From: Asticcacaulis taihuensis
Lineage (GTDB): Bacteria > Pseudomonadota > Alphaproteobacteria > Caulobacterales > Caulobacteraceae
Length of the DNA stretch: 64,000 bases
Assembly (NCBI RefSeq): GCF_900100255.1
Contig: NZ_FMTS01000001.1
Location: forward strand, 1,240,001 to 1,304,000
Reading direction: 5' to 3'
Shown piece after piece: positions 9,443 through 19,171 of this stretch. The notes beneath the pieces were generated by a model. That model made no database searches. It saw only the letters and a program-made list of their open reading frames with translations, and had not been told where the DNA came from. The number at the start of each line of letters is the position of its first letter. Position 1 is the first letter of the stretch. The position numbers and the translations under genes were made by a program.

Positions 9443-9924
9443 CAGCGCCCTCCTGTCCGGCCGCTGGCCGAGACGGCGACTTCCGGTGCCTTACGGGTTG
9501 GCGCCACGGTTATAAGATCATCACCCGTGCTTGCCGCAGGCGCGGGTACGGGCATAGGCGATGCGGGCACTGCGGCGGGCGCTTGCGAAACCGGACGCGA
9601 GCCGGTGCGGGAAATTTCCGCCAGCGATTCCAGGCGCGCCTCATGGTTCGGATCGGTCGGCTTCATGCCCAGATACTGAACCGCCAGTTGCTCCAGCCGG
9701 CCGGGGCGCTCCAGTTGCGCCACCTGGATCTTGAGGCCGTCGACGGCCGCCTGCTCGGCGGCGATCTGGCGGTCGAGATCGTTCATGCGGCGGATGTCCT
9801 CGCCCTCCTTCGCCTTGCTGAGGCACACCCAGAAGATCAGGCCGAACATCAGCACGCCGCCAACCAGTTCGATCAGGCGGATACCGCGGACGCGTTGCTC
9901 AAACAGTCGCATCAAACCGTTCAT
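9442..9924 (-). CDS. ftsL: Cell division protein FtsL-like
   Basis: Small bitopic protein of the FtsQLB divisome complex. The 160-residue product has a short cytoplasmic start (MNGLMRLFEQRVRGIR), one membrane helix (LIELVGGVLMFGLIFWVCL, about 17-35), and a heptad-like coiled coil (EGEDIRRMNDLDRQIAAEQAAVDGLKIQVAQLERPGR region). The tail from about residue 100 is rich in Pro, Ala and Ser and makes it longer than typical FtsL. Sequence conservation in this family is weak; the assignment rests on topology and on the slot between rsmH (4-nt overlap) and ftsI (1-nt overlap). Confidence 0.85.
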   Translation of the reverse strand: MNGLMRLFEQRVRGIRLIELVGGVLMFGLIFWVCLSKAKEGEDIRRMNDLDRQIAAEQAAVDGLKIQVAQLERPGRLEQLAVQYLGMKPTDPNHEARLESLAEISRTGSRPVSQAPAAVPASPMPVPAPAASTGDDLITVAPTRKAPEVAVSASGRTGGR

Positions 9925-10892
9925 GATCGGACCTTCTGACGGAGAGGTATCTGGACAAGAGGCGCGGACGTGCGGCGCACGGCGCGCAGCTTGGCCGACC
10001 GTGCGCGCGGATTGGTGGCGATTTCAGCCTTGGACGCCTGCACGGCCTTGGGCGTCACCAGCGTATAGATTGGCTGGCGCGCCTCGATCTTTTGCGGCGA
10101 ATAGCGCGAGCCGGAAGAGACCTTGCCGGCGCGCTCGTTGAAGAAATTCTTGACGATACGGTCTTCCAGCGAATGGAAGGTCACCACGGCCAGGACGCCG
10201 TCGGTTTTCAGCAGGGTTTCGGCCACTTCCAGCGCGCGTTCCAGTTCGCCCAGCTCGTCATTGACGGCGATGCGCAGAGCCTGGAAGGTGCGCGTGGCCG
10301 GATGAACCGGCGCGCCGCGACGACCGCCCAGGGCGCGCTCAACCACTTCGGCCAGGTCCAGCGTCCGTTCGAATGTCTGCGCCTCGCGCCGCTTGACGAT
10401 GGCGGCGGCGATACCGCGCGATTTATGCTCCTCGCCATAAAGCCAGATGATGTGGGCGATCTCGTCTTTGTCGTCTTCGTTGACGATATCGGCGGCGCTG
10501 CGGCCATCAACGCTCATGCGCATGTCGAGCGGGCCATCGCGCATGAAGGAGAAGCCGCGCTCGGCCTCGTCAAGCTGCATGGAAGACACGCCGATATCGA
10601 GCACGATGGCGTCGCACGCCTCATGCCCCAGCTCGGCCAGCCCTTCCTTCATCTCGGAAAAACAGCGGTTCACCCACTGGAAGCGGTCAGGGTAATCGGC
10701 CTTGAGTACGTCGACATAGGGCCTGACGCGGGCATCACGGTCAAAGGCGATAACATGCGCACCGCGCTCCAGTATGGCGCGCGAATAGCCGCCAGCGCCA
10801 AAGGTGCCATCCACCACCAGCTTGCCGGAGACATCCCCCAGCGCGGCCAGCACTTCGGGCAACAGGACAGAGGCATGAACCTGCTGGCTCAT
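9921..10892 (-). CDS. rsmH: 16S rRNA (cytosine(1402)-N(4))-methyltransferase RsmH (MraW)
   Basis: SAM-dependent methylation of 16S rRNA C1402 in the decoding centre. I place the start at 10892 (MSQQVHASVLLPEVL, 323 aa), where the ATG overlaps the mraZ TGA by 4 nt; a longer frame exists upstream but its residues look like out-of-frame mraZ. Visible motifs are the SAM-binding VDGTFGAGGYS at about 27-37, DAIVLDIGVSSMQLD, GFSFMRDGPLDMRM and VVTFHSLEDRIVKNFF. It precedes ftsL as in other dcw clusters. Confidence 0.97.
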   Translation of the reverse strand: MSQQVHASVLLPEVLAALGDVSGKLVVDGTFGAGGYSRAILERGAHVIAFDRDARVRPYVDVLKADYPDRFQWVNRCFSEMKEGLAELGHEACDAIVLDIGVSSMQLDEAERGFSFMRDGPLDMRMSVDGRSAADIVNEDDKDEIAHIIWLYGEEHKSRGIAAAIVKRREAQTFERTLDLAEVVERALGGRRGAPVHPATRTFQALRIAVNDELGELERALEVAETLLKTDGVLAVVTFHSLEDRIVKNFFNERAGKVSSGSRYSPQKIEARQPIYTLVTPKAVQASKAEIATNPRARSAKLRAVRRTSAPLVQIPLRQKVRS

Positions 10893-11347
10893 ATCAGCGC
10901 CTCCCGTTTGGCAAAAGCGGCCTCGACCAGCCGGTCCTGTTCGGCAGCATAATCGGCATAGGCTAGCGGCGCCCAGATCTGGAAGCTTTCCCCCAGGCCG
11001 GCAATGACCACATCGCCGCTCAGGCCGAACTGTTCGCACAGCTTTTCCGGCAGGGTGATACGGCCAGCCGTATCGAAGCTCAGGCGGTGCATCGAGGCAT
11101 AGAAGCGGCGCTGCATAGCGGTGCGGGTCGGAGACATGGGCGGATACTCGTTGATCACGTCGCGGTACATGGCAAAGAAAGCGGCCCCGCCGCATTCGAG
11201 ACACGCGGCGTTGATCGCAGCAAAACAATAGACCCCTTCAAACGGCTCGACACCCTCATGGGGCGCCAGTGCGGCGGCGCGGAAATCCTGCGGGACCAGA
11301 AGGCGCCGCTTGGAATCCAGTTGCTTCTCATGGGTCGAGAGAAACAC
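10889..11347 (-). CDS. mraZ: Transcriptional regulator MraZ
   Basis: DNA-binding protein of the AbrB/SpoVT-like double-repeat family, first gene of dcw clusters and in several bacteria a repressor of its own promoter. The 152-residue product shows both repeats: FLSTHEKQLDSKRRLLVPQDFR at the start and MHRLSFDTAGRITLPEKL near residue 95, each with the R/V/I-L-P core. A Cys-containing loop (CFAAINAACLECGG) lies between the repeats. GGG repeats with 10-bp spacing lie 88-112 nt upstream and are its probable operator. Confidence 0.97.
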   Translation of the reverse strand: MFLSTHEKQLDSKRRLLVPQDFRAAALAPHEGVEPFEGVYCFAAINAACLECGGAAFFAMYRDVINEYPPMSPTRTAMQRRFYASMHRLSFDTAGRITLPEKLCEQFGLSGDVVIAGLGESFQIWAPLAYADYAAEQDRLVEAAFAKREALI

Positions 11348-11434
11348 GCACCCGCCTCAGACCGTTTTAGCCTGCTCCCTGTCCGCCGAAACCCCAGGCC
11401 AGCCCTCCCGGCCGGGTCGTTTCGGGACGAATAT

Positions 11435-11459
11435 AGGGTTAACATGGGATTAAGTGGGA
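11435..11459 (+). promoter_or_regulatory. Probable MraZ operator: three GGG direct repeats, 10-bp period
   Basis: AGGG at 11435, TGGG at 11445 and TGGG at 11455 are spaced exactly 10 bp apart, that is, 5-bp boxes with 5-bp spacers; a weaker CGGG lies at 11423. This matches the TGGGN-N5 direct-repeat design described for MraZ binding upstream of mraZ in other bacteria. The first-repeat mismatch and the orientation relative to mraZ have not been tested. Confidence 0.7.
11438..11453 (-). promoter_or_regulatory. CtrA-like binding site overlapping the MraZ repeats
   Basis: The minus strand reads TTAATCCCATGTTAAC, an exact TTAA-N7-TTAAC box. It lies within the MraZ-like repeats, so binding by CtrA and MraZ would be mutually exclusive. 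Inference from consensus only. Confidence 0.55.
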
Positions 11460-11696
11460 TGCAATGACTCTGACTGACACCAAATGAGGATTCAGAGCAT
11501 AAAAATGCCCAATAGTGGATAAGTATAGAACAAAGCAAAAACATTTATACTTACGCCTGTACGCTACGGGGATACTGGAATCATAAATGCGACCGATCAT
11601 CCCGTAAGGACGAGCGGCCGCATTGCAACACCGTGAGTTGTAGGCGATTATACTTAACAGATATTTAAAACGCCGTTATGCCCAACTTAGGGAAAA

Positions 11697-12082
<386 letters not shown>

Positions 12083-12096
12083 GCAGGTCTTCTAGT

Positions 12097-12453
12097 TTAG
12101 TTCTTGGGTTCGATCAATGGCGCAATGACGAGCGCCAGCCAGCCGAGGATGGCGATGCCGCCACCGATCGGCGCCAGTCCCGGCAGGACCACGCCGGTGG
12201 TCGCATGAATGACAATCTCGAAGGCGAACACACCGCTACCGGTCAGCATCAGCGCCATAGGCAGGGCACGGCGCCAGCCGGAGACCAGCGCTGTCGACAA
12301 AATACCGATCACGGCCGCCGCATGGAACAGCAGGAATTGGCCGCCGATGGCCAGGCTGCCGGTTTGTGGCGGATGCGAACCCGCCGCCAGCATGATCACG
12401 CCCGCCAATCCCCAAAGGGCGGCAATGGCCAGAATGATACGTTGACCGGTCAT
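12097..12453 (-). CDS. DUF423 family small membrane protein
   Basis: A 118-residue protein with four hydrophobic helices (IILAIAALWGLAGVIMLAAG; GGQFLLFHAAAVIGILST; ALPMALMLTGSGVFAFEIVIHA; IGGGIAILGWLALVIAPLIE), typical of the YgdD/DUF423 family. Family function is unknown. Its ATG directly abuts the TAG of the upstream amidase gene with no spacer, so the two are co-transcribed and probably translationally coupled. Confidence 0.9.
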   Translation of the reverse strand: MTGQRIILAIAALWGLAGVIMLAAGSHPPQTGSLAIGGQFLLFHAAAVIGILSTALVSGWRRALPMALMLTGSGVFAFEIVIHATTGVVLPGLAPIGGGIAILGWLALVIAPLIEPKN

Positions 12454-13221
12454 CTAAACCTCCATCAAAGCAATATGGCGCAGAAGAGCCATCAGGGTGA
12501 CGCGCAGTTTCGCGTCGGCCCGCCCCTGCAAATCCGTGCCGATCTGTTCCGGCACCCAATGGCGCTGAAAGGCGGTGACAATGGTCGCCGTCTCGTCATC
12601 ATAGGGCCCGCCGGCGAGGATATTATAGCCCAGTTTGCCGAGCGCCGATTGCAGCGAAAAGACGCCCAGGCCGGTATCCCCTTCGCCCAGCGGCGGCCCC
12701 ATGGCGGTTTGTCCAGTAGACGGATTGGCTGGCGGCATATCCGGCGTCACCCAAAGGCCATGACCATGCGCCGCCAATTCGGCCCACGGAAAGCGCTCAC
12801 CCGGATCTTGCTTCCGCTCCGGCGCGACATCGGAATGGCCCAGAATGCGGTGATCCGGGATTTCCCAGCGCTCGCGGATGCCATCCAGCAAGCCGATCAC
12901 GGCGTCGATCTGCGCCATGGGGAAGTCACGATAGCCAAACTCATGGCCGGGATTGACGATTTCGATACCAATGGAACAGCCATTGATATCAGTCTCTCCC
13001 TTCCAATAACTGATCCCGGCGTGCCAGGCCCGGCGCTCTTCGTGGACCAGACGGAAAATTCGGCCATCTTCCTCGACCATATAGTGCGCCGAAACCTTGG
13101 CTTCCGGATCACACATACGCGCTAGTGCTGCCTCGCCGCTCTTCATGCCCGTATAATGGAGAACCACCATGTCCGGCGGTCCCTTGCGTTCGTTGAAATT
13201 GGGGGATGGGGTTTCGATCAT
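12454..13221 (-). CDS. N-acetylmuramoyl-L-alanine amidase (AmiD/AmpD-like, Amidase_2)
   Basis: Zinc amidase predicted to cleave the bond between MurNAc and L-Ala in peptidoglycan fragments. The N-terminal two thirds carry the Amidase_2 fold: VVLHYTGMKS, VSAHYMVEEDGRIFRLV with the first zinc histidine region, WHAGISYW, SIGIEIVNPG, and the C-terminal ligand motif GHSDVAPERKQDPG. The last 80 or so residues (LGVFSLQSALGKLGYNI... and FQRHW) resemble a peptidoglycan-binding type 1 domain, which fits AmiD (about 255 aa) better than the shorter AmpD. No signal peptide is visible, so it may be cytoplasmic and act in wall recycling. Confidence 0.9.
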   Translation of the reverse strand: MIETPSPNFNERKGPPDMVVLHYTGMKSGEAALARMCDPEAKVSAHYMVEEDGRIFRLVHEERRAWHAGISYWKGETDINGCSIGIEIVNPGHEFGYRDFPMAQIDAVIGLLDGIRERWEIPDHRILGHSDVAPERKQDPGERFPWAELAAHGHGLWVTPDMPPANPSTGQTAMGPPLGEGDTGLGVFSLQSALGKLGYNILAGGPYDDETATIVTAFQRHWVPEQIGTDLQGRADAKLRVTLMALLRHIALMEV

Positions 13222-13256
13222 ATGCTGGTCTTAACGGCAATCCCGCATCTGGCCAA

Positions 13257-13293
13257 ATAAAAACGCCGCCATCGTGAGACAGCGGCGTTTTTG
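13257..13293 (-). terminator. Rho-independent terminator
   Basis: AAAACGCCGC and GCGGCGTTTTT pair around a 12-nt loop, with U tracts on both strands. On the minus strand it ends transcription of the 13313-13627 gene before the amidase operon begins; it could act in both directions. Confidence 0.85.
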
Positions 13294-13312
13294 AAATCTC
13301 ATAGGGACAGGC

Positions 13313-13627
13313 TTAGTAGACGGTCCAGGTCGAACCGGTTTTGCGCGCTTCATAAACGCCCTTGCCGTCCTCGGCATGAATGCGCACCTTCGCCTGTCTG
13401 CGCGTCAGGAAAGCCGTCAGCCCCATGACGCCGATAACCGCCGCGCCGACAACGGCTACTGAGGCTGCGAAGATCGCCAATACAGCCAGTCCGGCCACAA
13501 CCGCGAGTCCCAGAAGCGTCATCGCCACGCTGGTAACAACGCGGGCGATCAGGTTCTTGCGACGGACCTCTCCCCAGGGCTTATAGCTGCGGGCGAAACG
13601 GATGAAGGCAGCATCACGCTTGGTCAT
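13313..13627 (-). CDS. Small membrane protein of unknown function
   Basis: A 104-residue protein that I do not recognise. A basic N-terminus (MTKRDAAFIRFARSYKPWGEVRRKNLIARVV) leads into one long or two short hydrophobic helices (TSVAMTLLGLAVVAGLAVLAIFAASVAVVGAAVIGVMGLTAFL region), then a cytoplasmic tail with RRQAKVRIHAEDGKGVYEA. It is a single-gene unit, followed by a strong terminator and with 186 nt upstream before the J-domain gene. Confidence 0.75.
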   Translation of the reverse strand: MTKRDAAFIRFARSYKPWGEVRRKNLIARVVTSVAMTLLGLAVVAGLAVLAIFAASVAVVGAAVIGVMGLTAFLTRRQAKVRIHAEDGKGVYEARKTGSTWTVY

Positions 13628-13813
13628 GAAGGCAAAACTCCAAACACTGAGACAATACGCGTCTCTTACGGGTAAAGATTGGCACGAATAAGTCTCGCGT
13701 CAACCTCCAGAAACGTTTCATGACGAAATTATTAAGGCTTTCTTGACACTTCAGGGCCGTCTCTTACCGTCCCGCAGCATAAAAATCCCGCAAATATCGC
13801 CAGTTAAGCGAAC

Positions 13814-14497
13814 TCAAGCCAGAAGCGCCCGCTCCTTCACAATCTGGTCATAAGCCGAATTGATAAGGGCGGTCTTCTGCGTATACAGGGTCTCGAAATC
13901 GATCGGCAGGCCGCGCGCGCGGATGCGATCCGGGTGGAAATCGTTGAGTCGGGCGCGCCTGGCCACGCGGATATCGTCGTCCGAAGCATCGGGTTGCAGC
14001 CCCAGGACATAATAGGGATCATCCTCTCCCAGCGGCACATAGCCGGCGCGGATGCGGCGATAGGCCGGCGCCTTGATGCCGAAAAGCTCGGCCACGGTCT
14101 CCAGGTAGGTCTCTTCCTGATGGCTGAGGTGGCCATCGGAAACGGCGATATGAAAAAGCCCTTCCAGCACATCCTCCAGTATCTGCGGGCAATTGCTGTA
14201 GCGTTTGGCCAGGCGGCGGGCATAGGATTCAAAACCCAGGCTGGTCTGACGCGCCAGGTCATAGAGGCGCATGACATCGCGCATCGCCTTTTCATCAGGC
14301 TGGAAGACATGCAGGAAAGCGGTCTGCTCGACATCGTGCGCCAGGCCATCGGCCATGGCAAGCTTGGCGCCCAGCGCCGTCACCGCCGTAGCAAACGCCG
14401 GATCGGCGCCCGGCGGCCCCTTTGGGCATTCGGTGCATTCGGCGGCATCGAATTTACGCACCGCCAACTGAGCCAGGTTTTTCCAGAACGACATCAT
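13814..14497 (-). CDS. djlA: DjlA-like co-chaperone: TerB-like domain plus C-terminal J domain
   Basis: A 227-residue protein with a helical TerB/DjlA-type domain at about 30-150 (LGAKLAMADGLAHDVEQTAF; LFHIAVSDGHLSHQEETYLETVAELFGI) and a C-terminal DnaJ domain (DDPYYVLGLQPDASDDDIRVARRARLNDFHPDRI) holding the HPD motif that stimulates DnaK ATPase. Unlike enterobacterial DjlA it has no membrane helix at the N-terminus (MMSFWKNLAQLAVRKF is amphipathic). It may target DnaK to particular clients. The gene stands alone. Confidence 0.88.
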   Translation of the reverse strand: MMSFWKNLAQLAVRKFDAAECTECPKGPPGADPAFATAVTALGAKLAMADGLAHDVEQTAFLHVFQPDEKAMRDVMRLYDLARQTSLGFESYARRLAKRYSNCPQILEDVLEGLFHIAVSDGHLSHQEETYLETVAELFGIKAPAYRRIRAGYVPLGEDDPYYVLGLQPDASDDDIRVARRARLNDFHPDRIRARGLPIDFETLYTQKTALINSAYDQIVKERALLA

Positions 14498-14701
14498 TAC
14501 CCACTGATTATGGAGAGCGATCTTAGCTTAAATACGGCGCAAGATGTGCTTAAGTTTCTGTAAGACTCGCAAAAAAACATACCTAATGGCGATTTTATGC
14601 CTTACTTGCTGTATAGATTAGCCTTCCGGCAGAAGCCATGTGCGCTTTTGCCGCAATATATTCAGGGTTCAGACCAACCCTAACCGCCGTCGGAGCCGAA
14701 T

Positions 14702-15601
14702 TTGCGCCTGCTGAAATCGTCTGTTCTTTCCCTGTCCGTTTGCGCCTTCGCCGTGTCCGCTGCCCTGCCGGCGGATGCCGCCGTTAAAAGGCGCCCGGCC
14801 GCCACACGAACAACGGCGAAAAAGACAACCGCCAAACCGGCGATCCCCGCCGCGACCGATCCGGCCGTGACCGGCCGCAATGCCGACGGCAGCCTGCACG
14901 CGCCCAATCTCGATGATGCCCCCAAGGACGACTTTCTGCGCGTGGCCTGGTGCCATGGCGTACTCTCCGGCAATATGGAAGTGGCCGAACTGGTCGATTC
15001 CGTCATGCCGGTCGATGATCAGATCCAGATGATCGGTATGTCCTATCTGCGCGCCTATGAGGCGGCGCTCACCCTCTCCGGCAAGGGCAAGGACGAGGCC
15101 CAGCACAAAAAGGCCGAAGAGGTCCGTGACTTCGGATACAATGAGTGGGCCGCCACTCGCGCCGCCCCCACAAAGGAAGCCGCCATGGCCTACGCCAACT
15201 GGCAGTTGCCGGGCGATTGCGAACACGCCGCCGTGCGTCTTTCAGGCCACCCTAACCTGTTTGCCGAGATGGCCACAGAGGATGAACTGGACGCCATCGC
15301 CCTGGCGCTCAATTCCGGCGGCCCGCATGATTACAACGAAAGGCCGAAACCGGTCCTGACCGCTTCCACGGCGCCGGTCGATGGCGATGGCCCTCTGGCC
15401 ACCAATACCCTGGCCCGCCGCGCCACGGCCTCGCGCGCCCTGCCCGCCGTACCGAAGACCGACACACCGGCCACGGACGCCGAAACCACCTACGCGACGC
15501 AACAACCGCCCGATCCGAACCATGTCGAGAAGCGTAGCTGGTCGGAAGGTCTCGGATATCGCCTCGGCTGGACGAACACACCGAAAAAGAAAGTCAACTG
15601 A
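14702..15601 (+). CDS. Secreted protein of unknown function
   Basis: I do not recognise this 299-residue protein. It uses a TTG start with the signal peptide MRLLKSSVLSLSVCAFAVSAALPADA. After a basic Ala/Thr/Lys-rich linker (AVKRRPAATRTTAKKTTAKPA), a conserved-looking core runs from DDFLRVAWCHGVLSGN to about LALNSGG and contains two cysteines (WCHG, GDCEH) that could pair. The C-terminal 80 residues are low-complexity, ending in RSWSEGLGYRLGWTNTPKKKVN. It is on the plus strand, alone between minus-strand genes and the oxygenase-like gene. Confidence 0.75.
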   Translation: MRLLKSSVLSLSVCAFAVSAALPADAAVKRRPAATRTTAKKTTAKPAIPAATDPAVTGRNADGSLHAPNLDDAPKDDFLRVAWCHGVLSGNMEVAELVDSVMPVDDQIQMIGMSYLRAYEAALTLSGKGKDEAQHKKAEEVRDFGYNEWAATRAAPTKEAAMAYANWQLPGDCEHAAVRLSGHPNLFAEMATEDELDAIALALNSGGPHDYNERPKPVLTASTAPVDGDGPLATNTLARRATASRALPAVPKTDTPATDAETTYATQQPPDPNHVEKRSWSEGLGYRLGWTNTPKKKVN

Positions 15602-15707
15602 CCACTTCATACCGATCACCGGTAAAATTGTAACCTACTCCATTGCAATTATGCTGCAACGCACCTAATCTCGACTCGGTTTAATCGTTTTCCTGATCGG
15701 TGTCTCA

Positions 15708-16472
15708 ATGGATATCTTTCCCGCTTTGTCTTCCGAGACAATTGGCACCATAGTGAGTGATATGGACAGCCGTGGCTTTGGTGTGGCTGAAAACTGCATT
15801 TCAGCAGACGCCTTGACCGATTTGCGCCAATTCATCGCCGAAGCCGTGGAGAGAACCGGAGGGGAGTATATCGCTTTTTCATCTGCCGAGGTGGAAGGCA
15901 CATACCTCCAGGAATTGGCGCGTTACCCGAATTTCCAATCCCTTTGCCGGCAGATTTATAGTATCGGCACGCGCCAACCTGCGCCGCCGGTCGCATTTTA
16001 CAATATTCTGCGTTGCCTTGCCGGCCGTACCGGCGAGCAAAACGCCTACGTCTTTCATTACGATTCCTATGTGCTGACCATTTTAGTACCCATTCTGATC
16101 CCGAACGAGGGGCAACCCGGCGACCTGATCTTGTTCCCGAATACGCGCCCTATACGCAAGACCTATCTTGGCAACCTCATCGACAAGATTCTGCTCGATA
16201 ACCCCGTGTCTCAAATGCTTTTGCGCAAAGGCGTGCAATCCGGCCGTATAAAGCCTGAAAAGGTCCGCATGATTCCCGGCAACGTCTACTTCTTCTGGGG
16301 CTGTCGTTCGATTCACGCCAATGAACCCTGCGACCCGGACAAGATCAGGGCAACAGCACTTTTCCACTATGTCGACTCTCACGCCCAAAGCTGGCTGCGT
16401 AAGACACTGCTAGGCCTGCGTCAGCGCAAGCCACAGTTGCCCAGGCCGACGCCCACTATCCAGCCGGCGTAA
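15708..16472 (+). CDS. Putative Fe(II)/2-oxoglutarate-dependent oxygenase
   Basis: A 254-residue protein whose layout fits the phytanoyl-CoA/2OG dioxygenase superfamily: H117-x-D119 in FHYDSYV, a distal histidine H203 in SIHANEP, and an arginine about 11 residues later (R214) that could bind 2-oxoglutarate. Substrate unknown. Base composition is lower in GC than neighbouring genes, and no partner gene is adjacent, so it may be acquired. The C-terminal 25 residues are basic and proline-rich. Assignment is by motif spacing only. Confidence 0.6.
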   Translation: MDIFPALSSETIGTIVSDMDSRGFGVAENCISADALTDLRQFIAEAVERTGGEYIAFSSAEVEGTYLQELARYPNFQSLCRQIYSIGTRQPAPPVAFYNILRCLAGRTGEQNAYVFHYDSYVLTILVPILIPNEGQPGDLILFPNTRPIRKTYLGNLIDKILLDNPVSQMLLRKGVQSGRIKPEKVRMIPGNVYFFWGCRSIHANEPCDPDKIRATALFHYVDSHAQSWLRKTLLGLRQRKPQLPRPTPTIQPA

Positions 16473-16501
16473 CCAAGGCCCGGGTGACTGAGGCTACGTA
16501 A

Positions 16502-19171
16502 CTAAAGCCCTAATTGAGGAACGTAATTCAAGATCGGCGACAGCCAGCGCTCGGCCTCATCGACCGCCCAGCCCTTGCGGCGGGCATAGTCCGCCACCTG
16601 GTCCTTCTCGATCTTGCCGACACCGAAATAGTGCGCCTTCGGATGGGCGAAGTAGAGCCCCGAAACCGAAGCCGGCGGCGTCATGGCCAGGCTCTCCGTC
16701 AGTTCCATGCCGGTGCGCGCACGGGCATCGAGCAGGTCAAACAGCGTCCATTTCTCGGTGTGGTCGGGCTGGGCGGGATAACCCGGCGCCGGACGAATGC
16801 CTTTATACTTCTCGGCGATCAGGTCCTCGACCGACAGCTTTTCATCCGCTGCATAACCCCACAGCTCGCGGCGCACCTTCTTGTGCAGCGCTTCAGCAAA
16901 GGCTTCGGCCAGACGGTCCGCGAGAGCGGTAGACAGGATGGCGTTGTAGTCGTCCCCCTTGGCCTTGAAGGCCCTGGCGATCTCCATTTCCCCATGACCG
17001 GCGGTGACGGCGAAGCCGCCGATCCAGTCGGGCGTCCCTTTCGGGGCGATGAAATCCGACAGGGCGGTATTCGACTGGCCTTCGCGGGTCTTTTTCATCT
17101 GCTGACGCAGGGTCTGGAAGCGCGCGATGACCTTTGAGCGGCTCTCGTCCTCATAGACCTCGATATCGTCGTCCTCGGTAGCGTTGGCCGGCCAGAAACC
17201 GATCGTGCCGCGCGCCTCGAACCACTTCTCTTCAAGGATTTTCGCCAGCATTTCGCGCGCATCCTTGTAGAGGCTGGTCGCCGCCTCGCCGACAATCTCA
17301 TCCTCCAGGATGGCCGGGAACTTGCCCGCCAGTTCCCAGGTGGCGAAGAAGGGCGTCCAGTCGATATGGTCGGCCAGGTCATGCAGATCGTAAGGCGAGA
17401 AGGTCTTCAGTCCCAGGAAAGACGGCGCGACAGGCGGTTCAGCGGTGAAATCGATTTTGAATTTATTGGCTCGCGCCTCTTCCAGCGACGACCGCGGCTG
17501 CGAATTACCCTTGCCATAGGCCAGGCGCACCTTCTCATAATCCGCCTTGGTCTCGGCCTTGAAGGTCTCTTTTTCATCGCCCAGCAGGTTCGACACCACG
17601 CCGACCGCGCGCGAGGCGTCGAGTACATAGACCACCTGGTTATTGGCATAGCCCGGTTCGATCTTGACCGCCGTATGCGTCTTGGAAGTGGTCGCCCCGC
17701 CGATCAGCAGCGGAATATCGAAGCCCTGACGCTGCATCTCGCGCGCCACGAAGACCATCTCATCCAGTGACGGCGTGATCAGGCCCGAAAGGCCGATCAT
17801 ATCGACATTGTGCGCCTTTGCCTCAGCCAGGATGCGATCCGCCGGCACCATGACGCCGAGATCGATGACCTCGTAATTGTTGCACTGAAGCACGACGCCG
17901 ACGATGTTCTTGCCGATATCGTGGACATCGCCCTTGACGGTCGCCATCAGCACCTTCCCGGCCGCCTGATAGGCGCCCCCGGCGGCGACATGCGCCTCCT
18001 TCTCAGCCTCCATATAGGGCATGAGATAGGCGACGGACTGTTTCATCACGCGGGCGGATTTCACCACCTGCGGCAGGAACATCTTGCCGGCGCCGAACAG
18101 GTCGCCGACCACGTTCATGCCGGCCATCAGCGGCCCTTCGATGACGTGCAGCGGCCGCGCAGCCGCTTTCCGCGCCTCTTCCGTATCGGCGTCGATATAT
18201 TCGGTGATGCCATGCACCAGGGCGTGTTTCAGGCGCTCGGCTACCGTGCCTTCACGCCAGGCCAGATTAGCCACCTGCACCTGGCCTTTTTCGCCCTTGT
18301 ACTTGGGGGCCAGATCAACGAGGTATTCGGTATTGCTGACATTATGACGCTGTGGCCGGTTAAGGATAACGTCTTCGACCGCCTGACGCAGTTCGGCATC
18401 GATATCGTCATAGACCGGCAGGTCGCCGGCATTGACGATGCCCATGTCCATACCCGCCTGGATGGCGTGGTAGAGGAAGACCGAGTGGATCGCCCGGCGC
18501 ACCGGTTCATTGCCGCGGAAGGAGAAGGAGACGTTCGACACGCCGCCCGAAACCCGCGCATAGGGCAGGGTCTGCTTGATGGCGCGGGTGCCCTCGATGA
18601 AATCGACGGCGTAATTGTTATGCTCGTCAATACCGGTCGCCACCGCGAAGATGTTCGGATCGAAGATGATATCTTCCGGCGGGAAACCGACCTCATCAAC
18701 CAGAATATGATAGGCGCGCGTGCATATCTCGATCTTGCGCTCGGCGGTATCGGCCTGGCCGGCCTCATCGAAGGCCATGACCACCACCGCCGCGCCATAA
18801 CGCATACAGGCACGGGCGTGGGCCTTGAAGATATCGACGCCCTCCTTCATCGAGATCGAATTGACGATCGCCTTGCCTTGCACGCATTTCAGCCCGGCCT
18901 CGATCACCTCCCATTTGGACGAATCGATCATCACCGGCACGCGAGCGATATCGGGCTCGGCCGCCATCAGGTTCAGGAAGGTCGTCATGGCTTTTTGGCT
19001 ATCGAGCAGCCCTTCGTCCATATTGACGTCGATGATCTGCGCCCCCGCCTCGACCTGTTGGCGCGCCACCGCGAGCGCCTCGGTATAGTTGCCCTCGACG
19101 ATCAGCTTCTTGAATTTGGCCGAACCAGTGACGTTGGTGCGTTCGCCGATATTGATAAAGGTGGGGGTCAA
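16502..19171 (-). CDS. metH: Methionine synthase, pterin-, cobalamin- and activation-domain half (split MetH)
   Basis: Carries the methyltetrahydrofolate and B12 steps of methionine synthesis. The 889-residue protein starts with the pterin-binding domain ([41 protein letters not shown]), then the cobalamin cap and B12-binding domain with D415-V-H417-D-I-G420 (H417 the lower axial ligand), and ends with the SAM-dependent reactivation domain ([43 protein letters not shown]). The homocysteine-binding domain is missing and is encoded separately at 20549-21613. It starts with TTG, overlapping the TGA of the DUF4259 gene by 4 nt, so translation is coupled. Confidence 0.96.
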   Translation of the reverse strand: MTPTFINIGERTNVTGSAKFKKLIVEGNYTEALAVARQQVEAGAQIIDVNMDEGLLDSQKAMTTFLNLMAAEPDIARVPVMIDSSKWEVIEAGLKCVQGKAIVNSISMKEGVDIFKAHARACMRYGAAVVVMAFDEAGQADTAERKIEICTRAYHILVDEVGFPPEDIIFDPNIFAVATGIDEHNNYAVDFIEGTRAIKQTLPYARVSGGVSNVSFSFRGNEPVRRAIHSVFLYHAIQAGMDMGIVNAGDLPVYDDIDAELRQAVEDVILNRPQRHNVSNTEYLVDLAPKYKGEKGQVQVANLAWREGTVAERLKHALVHGITEYIDADTEEARKAAARPLHVIEGPLMAGMNVVGDLFGAGKMFLPQVVKSARVMKQSVAYLMPYMEAEKEAHVAAGGAYQAAGKVLMATVKGDVHDIGKNIVGVVLQCNNYEVIDLGVMVPADRILAEAKAHNVDMIGLSGLITPSLDEMVFVAREMQRQGFDIPLLIGGATTSKTHTAVKIEPGYANNQVVYVLDASRAVGVVSNLLGDEKETFKAETKADYEKVRLAYGKGNSQPRSSLEEARANKFKIDFTAEPPVAPSFLGLKTFSPYDLHDLADHIDWTPFFATWELAGKFPAILEDEIVGEAATSLYKDAREMLAKILEEKWFEARGTIGFWPANATEDDDIEVYEDESRSKVIARFQTLRQQMKKTREGQSNTALSDFIAPKGTPDWIGGFAVTAGHGEMEIARAFKAKGDDYNAILSTALADRLAEAFAEALHKKVRRELWGYAADEKLSVEDLIAEKYKGIRPAPGYPAQPDHTEKWTLFDLLDARARTGMELTESLAMTPPASVSGLYFAHPKAHYFGVGKIEKDQVADYARRKGWAVDEAERWLSPILNYVPQLGL

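Larger units (their letters stand above)
11348..11696. other. Gene-free stretch between rnpB and mraZ: leader/promoter region of the dcw cluster
   Basis: About 350 nt without a credible gene. Next to mraZ it holds the MraZ-like repeats and an overlapping CtrA-like box. The part from about 11500 to 11690 is AT-rich and reads TATACT on the minus strand at 11522-11527, a candidate -10 element, but no convincing -35 was found. A short stretch next to rnpB should hold the processing or termination signal of that RNA. Confidence 0.6.

Noticed and set aside
10893-11228. 112-residue N-terminal extension of RsmH
   Set aside because: It reads mraZ out of frame; the ATG at 10892 overlaps the mraZ stop, the usual arrangement.
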